DNA of 64,000 nt from Strongylocentrotus droebachiensis (Eukaryota > Echinodermata > Echinoidea > Camarodonta > Strongylocentrotidae), in NCBI GenBank assembly GCA_035222895.1, contig JAVYIG010001590.1:1-64000 (forward strand). The letters are read 5' to 3'. Shown here in pieces: positions 10,081 through 24,031 of the stretch (positions are counted from its first letter, which is position 1; every line of letters starts with the position of its first letter). A program made the translations under genes and the position numbers. Below the pieces are notes generated by a model, which saw nothing but the letters and a program-made list of their open reading frames with translations, was not told the origin of the DNA and searched no databases.

Positions 10081-13000
10081 GTGAGTACTACAAAACGTCT
10101 TTTATACATTTGTTTACATTTTATTTTCTGTAGGTTAAGAAATCAATACTGTACAGCAGCAATGGAACGGTTAACCACGTCCATTTGTTTAAACAATCGT
10201 TTGTGCTAAAAGCCTAATTAATCAAGTCAATATTGGTTGTATTCGATACTCTGTCGCTTTATATGTGGCCATGATTATGTGGGGTAGTATTGGCGGAACA
10301 AAATGGAAGCTAATTAGACACAATATCGAAAACTCAATCAGTCGGTATGATATAGATCGTGCTTTAGATGACATGTCCATTCGATGTAATTTGCAATGTT
10401 GACATCAACAAAATACTTTTATACAGTGAAAGGCCGCTTATGGAAGACAAGGAATAATGGTCTTTATGTACAGGTTGCATGTTTCAATGAGAAACAGTAA
10501 ATGTGGTCTTTAGATAGACAGGTGGTCGCTAGAGCAGTTTTATTTTTTATTTTTTACTGTAATAACAAAGATGGTAAAGCTGATCAGTGTAGGTACATGT
10601 CATGCACACAGAACGTGTAATCAGGGCATCGTAGTATATTGATTGAAGTTGAGTAGAAACTATGGATCTCTATCTCATGCACAGACATCTATTAAAAAGT
10701 GACATTAGAAACGTTTCCATAGTTAAACGGATATGAATGTGGTCAGCATGAGTATTATTTAATTTTTTCTTATTGTCCTTCCTACCATGCACTCGATCTT
10801 ATTTGTGGTCAAAACTGCGGGCATTTTATTTCCTATAAACAGTGCTCTAATTTTATGTCAACCTAAGTTTCTAGAAACCTTAATACGTCTACCGTACGTG
10901 TAGTATGTAGGCCTATGTTAAATTATTTTTAGTTTCGTTTAACTGTATGATGTCTCAATATCGCAAAATAATCATGCAGTTTAAAGAAAAATATTGATAT
11001 GATGTACTCTTGACAAAATCATTCAACTTTGCAAACAACCCCCATGCATGTTTTCAAATGAGCCCATCAAGATCATTTTAGAATAATTTGTTTACTTCCT
11101 TTAAGGTACTGTCTGTCCGAATTTTTCCCATTGATGTGTGGGCTTTCCCTTTAAGATGGATAATCATATTTTACCCCAAATAAACAAATTGTAAACAAGG
11201 ATATTATTCATAAAAAATAGAAATTTTCTTCCTTGATGAAAACGTGCTGTTTTTTAACCATAAAAAACGACCATGTTACCATTTTCATATATGAGATTTC
11301 GACCTACATAAATAATTGCCTGATTTACAAAAATAGGGCATTTCTTATTTATCTTGTCATTGTAAATGTTGTGCCTTTTCCTGCTACCTAAATGTATACC
11401 ACTTTTGTCTCTTGTTGTGTGTGTGTAGGGGTTTCACTTGTTCACATATAATTCAATCCAACTGTTGAGCCAAAGGGGTATTAACTCTTTTTTAAAGCTT
11501 ATGAGTTAACGTCTTTTTGTCTCCAAATCAACGATAATTATGGACATGCCTTTTAAAACATGTTTATATTTATATGGATTCCGTTGGTTTTATTTTTCCG
11601 TTTAAAAAATATAAATGTATACATAAAAATGCGCATAAACAAAGAATTATTACAAAAATAATACGACTGGTATGCTTTATTCAGAGCCATTGATATAATG
11701 GCTCTGTTCTTCCTAGATGACCAGGGTTAAACAGCTAGTTCTTGTTAAACTTCATTTTTCAAACATGCGGACCTCCTATATACAATGATATAGACTACAC
11801 TATAGTATATGGGAACTAAGAAATAATGAAGCGTATTTGATTCACATTGATTCACATTATACTCCAAACTTCTTGAGATAAATTAATGCAGAATGTAAGC
11901 ACTTTCATCTTCTCTTGAAGCTATTACTCATTACTTTAAAAGCGTCTACATACTGTCGTTAAGCACTACTTGTTTCTATACATGCACTATCACATGCATA
12001 GTTCACTCAACATATCATGTGGACATCAATTAGAAGTGGCTGGAAAAGGAAACTGGTTTATGATGAGAACTCTGAGGGAAAAAAAGAAAAACAAAACCGA
12101 TTAAAAGAAAGATGAAGTGCTCGAGTTTTTACTTCCCTGTTGCATCGAAACCTGATTTCTTGCCAAGATCCTCATTGATTGTGACGTCATGAGACATATT
12201 ATATATAGTTCGGAAGAAGGAAGTGTTATCACTTTCATTATTTCAGTATTATAGACGATTTATAATTAAAGACAGATTAATATAGGACCGTCTTTGTGTT
12301 ATTTTAGGAGTCTAAAACGCTCTATTTGCATCATCTATTTACACAGTTTTGTGACTAGTTTCATATTCATAATTATATCCATAATCATATTTGTTTAATG
12401 TTCTGATGATGAATTTTTTAAGTATGGAGCTGATATGGTACAAGGATTATTCATATGTTTAGATCCATGTCGTTTTGAAAAGGATAGATTTCGAAGAAGC
12501 TATTTTCGATTCCGTTTTGATGTACACGGAAGAACAAGACTAGAGTATTACAATTTCAAACTGTTCCCTATTCTCCAACATACATAATAAGGACCCAAGT
12601 TTGAGTGAAATGTCAAATGCTTAACTCGTGTAATTGCATGAAATGAAGCTGACTGGGGTTATTATCCATCATTTCGGTATGTTTTTTCATGAATGCGGCA
12701 TGTAAAAAGAGCATTACGTAGCGTGCATAGATCGATTCGTTGTATGGGGCACTGTAAATTCATGAAAATTTAGGCTACTAAACATGAACATGTTCTCATA
12801 TAACTTCAGCTCTCTATTTGTTGCTTTTTAATACTTTTTTTTTAGCCTATTCAATTATTTATTCATTCATTTATTTTTTCATCCACTCTTCCATCCATTT
12901 ATTAATCTTTTAATTTATTTATTTATCAATAATGCATTCATTCATTCATCTGTTCATTCATTTTTTCACTTGGTTATTTATTTAAAAATTTATTATATCT

Positions 13001-13230
13001 ATATATCAGTGGTGTGAGATGAGAAGTTCAGTGCCCCTATATCCCCAGCGCTATTTACGCCAACATAATTCATAAGCATACTACGCCACAGCAACATTTT
13101 GTTTGAGACGCCTTACTAATCTAGCTTCATCATAAACTGAGAAAATGTTCGCTTCATTGCATATATTTCTAAAAAGGAACCGATATCATTACAATAATAT
13201 TTTTCAGATGTATATTTTGATAAAAAGCTG
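10081..13230 (+). other. Presumed first intron of the unknown gene, left part
   Basis: AT-rich with no exon seen. A perfect 10-bp hairpin, CAGAGCCATT / AATGGCTCTG with a 5-nt loop, lies at 11682-11706. A run of ATTCATTC/ATTTATTT-like simple sequence occupies about 12840-12990. Confidence 0.45.
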
Positions 13231-13234
13231 TCTA

Positions 13235-13495
13235 TGGCCTTGTTAAACCCATCTCACTGAAGTGTCTAGATGAAGGCTCCTAACTCTTATACGAGAGGTC
13301 AAGGGTTCGATCCTCACTCAGTGCCTCCATGCTTGGACAAGGAGTTTTTACACATTATTGTCCCTCTCGACCCAGGCGTATAAAAATGGGTACCTGGCGA
13401 TACTGGGGTAATAAATACAAGGCCGTAGGTAGAGCTGTATCTATAGTACAGTTAAGGTTAACCTGTGTAAATGAAAAGTAAATTATTATTATATT
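13235..13495 (+). mobile_element. tRNA-derived SINE-like element
   Basis: GGTTCGATCC at 13304-13313 matches a polymerase III B box, in a degenerate tRNA-like head. A body containing ATGGGTACCTGGC and TACTGGGGTAATAA follows, and the element ends in an AATTATTATTATATTAT tail near 13480-13495. The A box is not clear and the ends are approximate. The structure (tRNA head, body, short-repeat tail) fits a SINE; similarity to a named family was not checked. Confidence 0.6.
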
Positions 13496-15411
13496 ATAGT
13501 GCGATTTTACACCAACAATCAACAATCCTTTTTATCTTCACTCTGTTAGGAACTAAAATTTTACCATTTTTGTTCAATATCCGTAATTTCTTTCATAATG
13601 TTTTTAAATTTTTCCATTATTTTTTCTTCTGATTAGCATCATTTTCCACTTGGTATCCTGTATCCTTCGGGGGGGGGGGGGGGGGTGGTAGAGCATTTGC
13701 AATTCCCTGATCGTCAAGACCGTATAGGCGTGCACCTAATTGCTCTTCCATTTAAGATGTCTCCTTTGCTGATGGTTCCCATTAATTTTGTAATGGCTCG
13801 AAAAGCTTAATTGCGTCAGGAATTAATCACATTATCAAGTGTATAATAAGAACTTCATCTTTACCTCTTTTGGTGTAAAGCGACATCAATACCAGGAAAA
13901 CAAGACATCCATCGTAATTAATGTGAGAATGTCATAATCTGTTAAGCCTATCATCATGATAGTGCATAAGATAATGTTGTTACCCTTTAGCATACCTTGA
14001 ACTAAAATGTTAAAGAGACATAACGGACCGTTGATAGCCAGTTAGCCGGGAATAATGTGTCAAATTACCCGACTTGCTTATAATCTTTGCTATAATTATG
14101 AAATCATTGATCAAATTATGGTGGGTTAGAGTTTATAGAATGTTGTTCCTTCTAATTATACGTCGTTCTATGTAAAGTTACGAAGTAATTTGACTATTAT
14201 GGAGTATAATGTCAAGATGATGGGGGTTCACAATCCGTTCTGATATTACATGAAACAGTGTATTATACTAAAAAAAGATTACAATTTCCCAATAATTATG
14301 AGGATAATAGCGTGTCCGACAAACTGTTTGGCAATTGTATACATACATTCATGATCACATTTCACTGTAATTTGAGCAAATTTAAACCTGAAATGGGCTT
14401 GTACGATATATATTAATTACCAAAAGTTACGCGGATACATCATTCCATAATATATTGGGCAGTTTCATCCCGAGAGATATATTTTTGGTGAGAAATGATA
14501 TTGTTGGCATTATATTTTCAATAAACAAATAAAGCACTATTATCTAACCATGCAAAAAAAACTATAGCTGAACATTTCGAGGGTCCCGTGTGATTAGTAT
14601 CTACAAGCTTGGGAAATCTCGGGAAAATACTAAAATGATGTTTTAATGGGTGGAGGGGGTTTCTAATATATCTAGCAAAATTAATAGTGTAAGTTGTCAT
14701 TATTATTTTCACCTTTTATCAAGACTATTGACGAACCTATTTGATTTAATAGGATGATTCTTTTGCTATTAATTATCATTTAACAATTCAAAACATCTAA
14801 ATAAAAACGGTACCTTGATGCGCTTCAGTTTCCATAGTAACTGCACTTGTCATCATCTTAGCGACTTGTTGATATTCATTGTCTCAAAGAGTAAACATAA
14901 TAGTGTGATCCGGCAAAACTTTATTTTTATAAGGAGATCGATTGATTTGACCTTAAAACAAGATGCTTTCTCCTGCGTTTTTCAACATGCCTTGTTTGGA
15001 CCTCATCTGATGAGGAAGAGGTGGTGTCGGATGACGACTCTTTATTTTGAAAATGTGCTTTTATTTTAAGTTTAACATGTTGCAGCAACTTCAGTGTTGG
15101 TACATATTTTACGTAGACTATTGTTCGAATAAATGACATGAATTATATAATCAAATTTGACTCCATTTGCTTCAATTATTTCCATGTGTTAATTTTGTTA
15201 AAGGAAAAAAATCGAGCCTTCTTAAATATTTTGCATTAGCTCTCAGTCTCCATCACTTCTTTCCTCTGACGAACACCAAAGTTAATCTCATGATAATAAT
15301 AAATATTTCTTGACATCTCGTAAAGGCAAGGCATGTGCCCCTCTATCCAATGGAGTATCTTAGAGTCGATCTAAACATTAATGGCCATAATGGGGCACTG
15401 GCATCATAAAA
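13496..15411. other. Non-coding DNA, no gene seen
   Basis: AT-rich, with a run of 17 G near 13669-13685. At about 15000-15045 both strands translate to Ser/Asp/Glu-rich peptides, which reflects GAA/GAC-rich sequence and is not a recognised exon. Confidence 0.45.
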
Positions 15412-15652
15412 AACAAGGGCGGAGGGGGGGGGCAATTGCACTCATTTGTGACTGAAAATGCGAGTTACAAAACCACCGATTAGGGTGATAAGGATTATGG
15501 GGTGTGACAGGGAATCCTATCATTTTTTTTCCTCGCCCTTCCGCTCTCCCTTTCCTTTCCACTCTTTCCTCTTTTCGTTCACATTTTTTCTTTGCTAAGC
15601 GAGGGGGCGGGGGCGACAGGCGTCTCCGTGGCCTCAAGTGGCTACGCCTCTG
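15412..15652. mobile_element. Possible hAT-like non-autonomous element
   Basis: The left side CAAGGGCGGAGGGG and right side GTGGCTACGCCTCTG (15638-15652) resemble the termini of the G-rich elements at 5-8 kb. No target-site duplication is visible and the two ends match poorly, so the boundaries are tentative. Confidence 0.35.
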
Positions 15653-15951
15653 CTCCCATGCAGGTATATCACCTCGTCTATACCATCTAATCCATTTCTC
15701 CTAATTGAAGCCATTATAGACCTTATCTGGCAATCCAAACCCTACACTTTTACCGGGCTAGAATTTCGCTCCCATGAGAACCTTACAAAATCCGTAGATT
15801 AATTCGGCTATTCAACTTTCCCAAATCCGTTATCGCAGTCATCATAATAATATATAGGCATGAAATACGCTTTTGGGATTTTTCAGTCTTCGAAACGTGG
15901 CAAATCTATATGAAAATATAGATTTCTAAAAATACTATATTGAAAGTTTAT

Positions 15952-16030
15952 GCTAATAATAATTACAGTGCTTATATAGCGCCTAACACTTACTTTGTCA
16001 GAAGTCTCTAAGCGCTCTACAATAATGCAG
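15952..16030 (-). mobile_element. L2/CR1-like LINE 3' tail
   Basis: On the minus strand the sequence reads TTGTAGAGCGCTTAGAGAC, then GGCGCTATATAAGCACTG, then an ATTATTATT tail. Paired AGCGCTT and GGCGCTATATAA segments before an ATT repeat are characteristic of L2/CR1-type 3' ends. Only the extreme 3' end is present. Confidence 0.6.
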
Positions 16031-17715
16031 CATATTACCCTGGCTTTAGCAGTGCAGCTGTTACGCGCGCTGCGTTTCAAGGAATACATTCCTACCTAAT
16101 GTTAAGATTTTAATGACTTAGATAATAATCCACCCTCAGATCTTTATGTATATAGTCTAATAATTGTAGGTATTCAGTATGTCATCCAAGGTTTTCTTTC
16201 TGCGTGTCATCATTGCACGAATGCACTTAGAATTTGAAGTATTAAAAACAAACATAAGTGCCCTTCTACAATTACATAAATGAAGCCCCACAAATTTGGG
16301 GGAAAAGGGATAAAATTTCGTTGAATTCCGCTGAGACGCCCTCTTGTCACTTTAGACCAGTCCGCAATTAGGAGATTGTTCTTCAGCCCTCCAACCTGAG
16401 AAACCTAAACAGTCTCGACAGCAGCTATGAATTATTCATGGACCCATGCAGACTTGAATTTCCACGTCAGAACTTAAAGGGTATACGTCGTTGATCTGCA
16501 AAGCCGTGTGATGAATTCGTAAATCCGAATTTGTTGCCACTTAAGCTTAATATCAGCTTCCCTAACTGAATTAATTGAAGAGATAAACCGATAGATTCTA
16601 ATTGTCATGAAAAAGACGCCACCTACAATTTAACAATAACATTCATTAACATTAATATTTGTTTCCATTCAAATCATTTACATGATAGATGTGTACTTGT
16701 AAAAATAATTAAGGCATAATAGAGGCAGCATAACGCTCCAATTGAACTTAATCAGTAAATAAGGATATTAAACCATTGATTACGGAGTCAGTCAAGACAT
16801 GGTCGTTTAAAGGGTGTTTGTTAGCATAATTACCCCATTTGAATTATTTGGATGAATTACTGCTTTTATAGGTAATGGTGAAATATGAAAATGTACCCAC
16901 CATTCGAAAAGATGTGTGTGTTTTATTACGCAGTAACTTTGATGAATAACTCGGACACCCAAAATGTTAGAAGCCCATCCACGTAATGTAAAGAAGCTCA
17001 CGAACTTTGTCTTTCGACGAATGGCGGCGATTGTGCATACCGATTCCATGATTTTGAGAAATATTTCAATCGGCGTTTGTCAGTATTCATCTCGCAGATG
17101 TGTAATTTTTCATCATATCCTAAAATAAATGGTATTGTACCTTTAAATTTCCTGACTGATGCATTGATATGACCATTTAGATTGAAAATAAACACGATGC
17201 ATCGGACCACCCCCTCTTTGCGAAATGTATGGAGTGAGAAACAATTCATCTGTATGGATTTCGTGTTGTTTGGAGATATAGGGTTTTGAGAGGTCACCCT
17301 GCCATGGAATAGCGATAAATCACATTTATCTCTTAATGGGATGAGGCCTGGAGCAATGCAGAATTGAAAATATTTGAGTACGACTGTCAGTTTTCCCAAT
17401 ACTCAATGCAGAAATGATTTGAGAAGTATTATGCGCTATCAGATATTAAAATGGATGGAAGCAGACTCTCAATAGTATGCATTTAAACGTAAATTCATGC
17501 TTTTTATGCTGTTAACCTGGAATTTTAGTCCTTATGCTGTTAAGTATTCCAAAATATAAATATAAACTCACATCTATATATAAAGTTATTTCAAACACTT
17601 CATTTTCATTTTCAGTTGTTATTAAAAGTTATTTGGCTAGGTTTACATATTTAGTAAAAAAAAAAACTGCATTTCTTTAACATTTTCTAATGAAATCAAC
17701 TTTTGGTGAATGTAA
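16031..17715. other. Non-coding DNA, no gene supported
   Basis: A 133-codon open frame on the minus strand (16998-17399) matches no family I know and lacks clear splice context. I do not call it. Confidence 0.4.
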
Positions 17716-17718
17716 TGT

Positions 17719-17807
17719 ACACACACACGCACACACACAATCACATAGCCCCATATTTGTGTGTGTTGGTGGATGTGCGTGTGGGTGTGTGTGCGTGTGT
17801 GGGTGAG

Positions 17808-17838
<31 letters not shown>
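17719..17838. repeat. CA, GT and GA microsatellite triplet with inverted symmetry
   Basis: (CA)n at 17719-17739 is followed about 17 bases later by a (GT)n-rich tract (17757-17815) and then (GA)n to 17838. The CA and GT tracts are inverted relative to each other and could pair as an imperfect hairpin. Confidence 0.9.
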
Positions 17839-20800
17839 CGGTGTGTATGTATTGGAACTACAATGTACTGTACATCACATACACTGAAAGTCAATTGGAT
17901 GCCATGCAAATGTCTTGATATGATTATGCCGATATCAATCATGGAAAATAGAATGATATGAAATGAAAAATGCTTGTTGCTATGGTGATGATATTGAAAT
18001 GGAAATTTGGGAAAGCAATGAACTAGATATATGCCCATTAAGGAATGTCCCAGTCATATGCGATTGAACTTACGTGCTGGCATGAATGAGGTAGATGCAG
18101 TGGAACACTAACCACTGTCTTCATACATATTTTCTCCTACAAAATACTGGTAATATTGGACACACTTACCTTTATAATTTTATATCAGACATCTAAGTTC
18201 TGACCGGAATTTCCGTCCGTTCATCATATTGTTTTAATCTATCGTGTTTCCGTTTTAGGCCCTACGAGTTCTTGTAGGTTTCACTTCCTCGAAATAAAGT
18301 AGAATTGCAAGCTATTTCAACATATTTTACGACGTAAATAAGGGTCGATTTTTTTGTTTTGTTAATGACTTGTTCACTGTGGAAAAAATTCTGTATCGAC
18401 CTTATAGTAAACGATTGAAGCGCTCACAAATATAGATCGTTTTTGTTTGTTTGTTTATTTGTAAAAGCGTTGGTATCTGTTTCGAAAATATGTACTTTTG
18501 GTAATGGTTCTGAGAAGCTCCCTAATATTGAGATACTAGTATTCGTGGCGGGTACAAAACAAACTCTCTTATAAGTCTCTTTTGCGAATGAGTTGACATG
18601 TCCTTTTATCTGCCGCTGTTTCTGTATGTCTGTCTGAGCTCTCTCTCTCTCTCTCTCTCTTTCTTCTTTTCTCCCCACCCCTCATTCACCCCTTCTACTG
18701 TGGAACGGGGTATTTACGGTCAGGGTAGATTTGTCATTGTGCTTCTCAGTATCATTCGACTGAAATCAAATATGAATTTGGGGACTTATATGGCTCATGC
18801 TCACCTTGTCTCCCCAGAAAAATATTTTGATTAATTGTGTCAAGAATCTTTATGTCAGTTTATGATTTCGTCTCATACGTTTCTTCAATATCATTATAAT
18901 TCACTGTGATCTGCCAATTGTTATCATTAACGTCTTTTTTTAATTATTATTATGAGTATTATTATTGTTATTATTATCATTATTATTATTGTTTGTATTC
19001 ATCCAAGTATAGTATTTCCAGCATCAATTCATTACTTTATGGGAGCGGTAAAGAGCTAACACATCTGTATTTAGCTTATTGTTAAAAAATGTAGCGATAG
19101 CCTATTATGATAGTATATCAAGTATATAATGAAAGCACTTCTTGCTGATCTGTTGACAAATTGAGACCATTCTGTTATCCTGCCCTCACACACACTTGTT
19201 GCGATAAGCGCGAAATGTTTCGATTAACTCTTCCCCCAAATCGATCGTTTTGTCAAGTGGCTAAACGATGGAGTGAATTCACCTTCACCACCGTTCAATC
19301 AGTCATCATGTAGAGAGTAAACGTGATGCTGCTTTATATCACCCTAATAGCTCCCTCTTTCTTTCGGACCTTCTTATTTGAAATCTACTTACGCTTTTAT
19401 TTAATACTTTAAAAGAAATTAATCCTTTTTTAATGTTGATGTGATAAAAAACAATACAGATAATTATCATAGAGAAGTGAAATTATTAAAAAAAAACTCG
19501 GACAAAGAACAAGAAAGTGCATGGGAAGTAATATGGGAAATCCCCTATTGGTGTTGCGGTCATGTAAGTGACACATGATACATGGAGTGTTACTAACGTT
19601 TTTTTTTAATTTGTAATATTTATGATGGAACACACTTTTTCGCAGTACAACGTGTAAACGTATCTTACCCATTATGTATCATGGTAAACTCCCCTTTTTT
19701 TGTTATTTCCCTGATTTATTAAAATCCAATATTTCACTATCTACCCAAGCCAATGAAAACACGTGCCACTTTCAATCATAACTGTAGCATCACTACTACC
19801 TCTCATACAAAACACTATATGCTGTGTGATTTGACGCTAAAGTTTAAAGCGACTTCATATCAAATAAAAAATGTTAAAACTCAAAACATAATTCTTTGCC
19901 GTAAGTAAGATTGTCGAATTTTGATCTACGGTTGCAGGAGAGTAGAGACAAACATTTTGTCTATGTTCGGCAGTCAATCAGGCTAGCAATCATTTGCCCT
20001 GTCTTTTGACACCTGCACGGTGTATCGATTATTCCCTTCTTTAAGATGAGGGCAATCCGAAGAGTTCGAAGGGCCTGAAAGGAGCAGACGTGCCGTGTCC
20101 AATCTTTGATGACTGTAGGTAGGTAGATCAGCTTAAAACAGGATTAAGATTTAAAAAGAGAGAATCGAAACGACGTCTGTTGAGAGAAGGTTCTTCGACA
20201 CATGATTTGGCGACATCTGCTACATGGTCGATTTTCTACCGTAACCAAATTCCTAATTTCAACCCTGGACTAGACACCATACCTAAAGTAAAATCCAACC
20301 ACAACCCAATATCTATGACGAAATGAAGCCAAGAAAAAAAAAGAAAAAAGAAAGAAGATGTATAACGTGAAATTAATCTCACTTATTTCAATGAACTACC
20401 TTCTTACTATGGAACTGTTTGAAAAGCATAATCTAGTTCCTCTATGTACGTATAGGGTATCTTCTTGGGAATGATAATTATGAAATTTTGCCACGCAAAG
20501 ATACGATATATAGCTGCTTCTAACACAACTAGCATGTTAGCATTACTGGAGCATTACTAACTTCCAATTTATTTCCCATTCCCTTTTCATTACGAGACAA
20601 AACACACCCTCAAACAAGGATGACCGTTATCTTGACACACATTGGTAAGGTTTGTTTTTCTTTAATTTGCACCCCGAGACTAAGAAAACTGTTTTAAAGA
20701 GAAGTGGCTTACTAGAGCACGTTTGTACGTCCATGTTTTCTTTAATTTGTTGCTGAAAATCATGTTTATTTCTTTTTTCTTTTTTTGTTTCTTGCTTTTT

Positions 20801-21379
20801 AAATAATGGAAAAGTGTACATAAAGTTATATACACATCATGCCAAATACTTGTTGTTGTGTAACTTCAAGCAAATATGTCACGGAGAAATAACCATTTCC
20901 GAAAGTAATCTCTTTTTAAATTTTGTTTAACGCAAATGCTTTGGGGGAAAGGATTATGTCAGAAATAAATGATTTCATTTTCTGTTATTGTTCATGTCCT
21001 TGGGAAATTCAGGTGTCGCTACCGAATCTTTTGTTGGCCTTTCATTCCTGTTTATATAAATGATTATATAGGCCTCTGCCTGATTGATGGTACAGGAAGT
21101 TTGATCTCAAAATTTGGTTTTTGGAGAGAGGGAGAGAGAGAGAAATGATACATATGGGGTCAATTTCATATTACCTTCTTTCAATATCAGACAGCAAAGG
21201 CCTCAGTAATATTTCAAATTATGGAAATACGAAAAGCCTAAACGGGACGTATTAACCGATCAAATTTTGGCGTACTGCAGTATTGCTCCTATTGGAGAAT
21301 GCACAAAAAAAGCACTCCCCTTTTACGGTGAAAAGGCAGAATTTCTTGGAGCAAAACACTGCTCCAAATTGCCCCGGGC
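17839..21379. other. Non-coding DNA with short simple repeats
   Basis: Contains a (CT)n tract near 18639-18662 and ATT-rich simple sequence near 18944-18990. No supported exon, RNA or complete mobile element. Confidence 0.45.
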
Positions 21380-21580
21380 AAAAACAATCAGCCGAGAGAG
21401 AGAGGGGTCGCCATCGTATTTCATACAGTCGAGTAGTTCCACATCATCCACTGATTGAGCCACACTGTCGTCTGCACGGTGAAGATTTTGTCGCGTTCTC
21501 TTTCGCGCCAATTCACACGGTGCCCGACTCGGACAAACACTCCATGTCAGTCAGAGGTGAATAGGCACACAGCGACACTG
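21380..21580 (+). other. CpG-richer segment ending in a strong splice donor
   Basis: Local CpG content is raised around 21400-21540 (CGCGTTCTCTTTCGCGCC). The segment ends at ACACTG followed by GTAAGTCG (GT at 21581), a near-ideal donor. Open frames here are short. It could be a non-coding first exon or alternative 5' exon, but no transcript evidence is available. Confidence 0.2.
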
Positions 21581-21610
21581 GTAAGTCGTTGAACTTTCAA
21601 CTCCCTTCAA

Positions 21611-21833
21611 ATGGGGGATCCAGGGTAAGGGGCCAACGGGGGCACGTGCCCCTTCGTCAATTTAAACTAAAAATGGAGAAAAAGAAGGAAGACAGACAGA
21701 AAGAAAGAAAGAACGAAAAGAGGAAGCATGGGCTGTTCACCTTTTTTTCCTTCTCCATTTTTGTTCCTTTAACAACAAATCAAGGACTTGCCCCCCACCC
21801 CCTGTGCCAGAACAAATCCTGGATCCGCCACTG
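21611..21833. mobile_element. hAT-like MITE with imperfect TIRs and 8-bp duplication
   Basis: Left end ATGGGGGATCCAGG and right end CCTGGATCCGCCACTG are inverted repeats over the GGATCCAGG core. They are flanked by CCCTTCAA (21603-21610) and CCCTCCAA (21834-21841), which match at 7 of 8 bases. The interior begins with GGGGGCACGTGCCCC and is rich in GAAAGAAAG and C runs. There is no transposase, so the copy is non-autonomous. The 8-bp duplication suggests hAT. Confidence 0.7.
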
Positions 21834-21841
21834 CCCTCCAA

Positions 21842-23707
21842 ACTGTTTGGAAGATGAGTCAAGGGATGGTTGGTCGTCTCTTGTTTCAGGTTTAAGATGC
21901 GGGGGAGGGGAGGAGGGGGAGTGCATCTCGATTTCTGAAGAGTTTTATTTACAGAACTCACGGCCAAAGCCTGTATGATGGGTATAGACTACTTGGATTA
22001 CGATACCCTATACATACTATTTTGTTTTACATTTTCACATCCAAATACACAAGCTCTCTTGCTAATAGGCTTTTGACAACTGTAGCCCTTCTCCTTTGAT
22101 GAGTTTAGGGCTAAGCAATGAGTGAAAGTTTATTTTTTAATAACTTATTGTGTCCCTTTTACAATGTATACATGTGAACGAAACAGTTTATGTAAATTAT
22201 GATTGTTTTCTTAATATGACATAGATGATCTTTTGCAGATTTTGTTTTTTGTTTTGTTACCTTATGAAGGTTATATAAGGTTTATTAACTATAATAAGTT
22301 AAGATTTTACTATTCTAATGAGTATGTTGCATTTGGATAGAAAGATGCAGTAGGAATCATCTTAATAAAATCACTAATAGAAGATTTGAGGAATTTTAGT
22401 GCCATATTTCATTCGCAGTTTAAAGAAAAGGACATATGAGGCTTCCCTGTAGTACTCCTCAGATATAGGGATATAAACTTCTATTTTTAGAAAATGATAT
22501 AAAATGTAATAATAATAATCTGCCATCTATTAAGAAAAATTAGTAGGCCGTAGATGAAATATAACTACATAAACTTACCATGGTAAATGAAAAACATACA
22601 TGTAAACGTGCTTATAAAGCATATTATTCTCCGAGAAAGACAAGAATTATATAAATCCGGATAATAATATTGCAAATATATAAAAGTTTTATATTTTGAA
22701 TTTGAGATGAAATCTCTGATTACAGTTCTATCCATTCTTCTTGGTTGCTTATGTTAGCATAGTGTTCTAGATCATGTGACATCCAAACCACGTGACAATG
22801 TCAAACATAATCAGTGCTTCCAGTCAAGAACGAAATTAGGTTCCTTCATGCCTTTATGAAAACATGGAAGTTTGACCTAGTAAACGTACGGGGAAATAGC
22901 TCAGTCCCACTGACAGCATTATGTGTCTGTCAAGGGGGTTAGCCGAGCGTGATTCGTAATAATAGCCGGGAGTTTTGTTTCGCGTGTGGCAAATCTATAA
23001 TGTCGTCTTCGATAATAGTGAGGAGATCCTCCTTTGATTATGTGCAGGATGTGACATCCAGGATGATTTTCATGCTGGTTTTGGTATGACTTTTGGTCAA
23101 CAGTCTTTTTTGTTTTTTCTATAAAGAACAACAAACACACGTGATAAAAGACCTTTTGAATTATCACTATTTTATTGTCACTAAGTGGCAAATCCAATTT
23201 CGCTTTCTTTCTCACATTTAAAGAATAATTATATAACTATTATGTTGCTACTATCTTTTATAACAAAAAAGAAAACAACCCAATGGATTTGAAAATATAC
23301 ATTGTTATCATTCAATTGGCAATAATATAGCCGATTCAATCGGCGTCTAATAGTTTATTGTCCATAAATGGCAAATGGGAAATAATTTTCTTTACCCGCT
23401 TATAGATACTGGTAGAAATCTTTATTATAATTTTTTTATGTTGAAAATCTGTCCTATATGATGGGAGGCCAGATTATAGGGATGGTGAAATGTTTGTATG
23501 TACTTCCTTAACCTTTGAAATTATTTTTTACCCATCACAATATGATTTTATGTGTACAGAAGAAGGAATAAAATTCATGTTAATGAACTTTTCTCTAAAA
23601 TGTTGATCTTCATCCTGCAAGAAGAATGACCCCAAAAAATTAAAAGAAATGAAAACGAAAGTCATTTTCAGATAAAACAAAATAATATGCATTACCTTTA
23701 TATAGAC
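21842..23707. other. Non-coding DNA, no gene seen
   Basis: AT-rich sequence without a recognisable exon or repeat. TAGCTCAGTCCC near 22896 resembles a tRNA A box but no tRNA follows. Confidence 0.45.
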
Positions 23708-23743
23708 TTCCTGATAAATTATCATCATGTAATTTATCAGGAA
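23708..23743. repeat. Perfect 14-bp inverted repeat (hairpin)
   Basis: TTCCTGATAAATTA (23708-23721) and TAATTTATCAGGAA (23730-23743) pair perfectly around an 8-nt loop. TTAATTGATTAATTAATTAA follows immediately. Function unknown. Confidence 0.8.
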
Positions 23744-24031
23744 TTAATTGATTAATTAATTAATCGGAGAGGACTTAAAGCCGTCGATCCCCTGGTTGCT
23801 TACTTAAATCATACACATGCTTTCTTAGCAGTCAGGTACTACCAAAACAAAAACATTCAACCTTCATGATATCATCTTAATAATGCATGCAACCTGTGCA
23901 AAACGTTCGAAAAGAATTGATTAGTTAAACTCGTTTCAATAAAAAGAGATTTCATTATTTTGTAATAAAGTAGATTGCACAAGACTGATGAAACTACCTG
24001 TATGCTATTCTCCTTATCGTGTTTTATTGTT

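Noticed and set aside
16998-17399. 133-codon minus-strand frame
   Set aside because: Mildly protein-like but no known family and no splice-site support.
22890-22935. tRNA-like 5' end (TAGCTCAGTCCC)
   Set aside because: No anticodon arm, T arm or acceptor partner follows.
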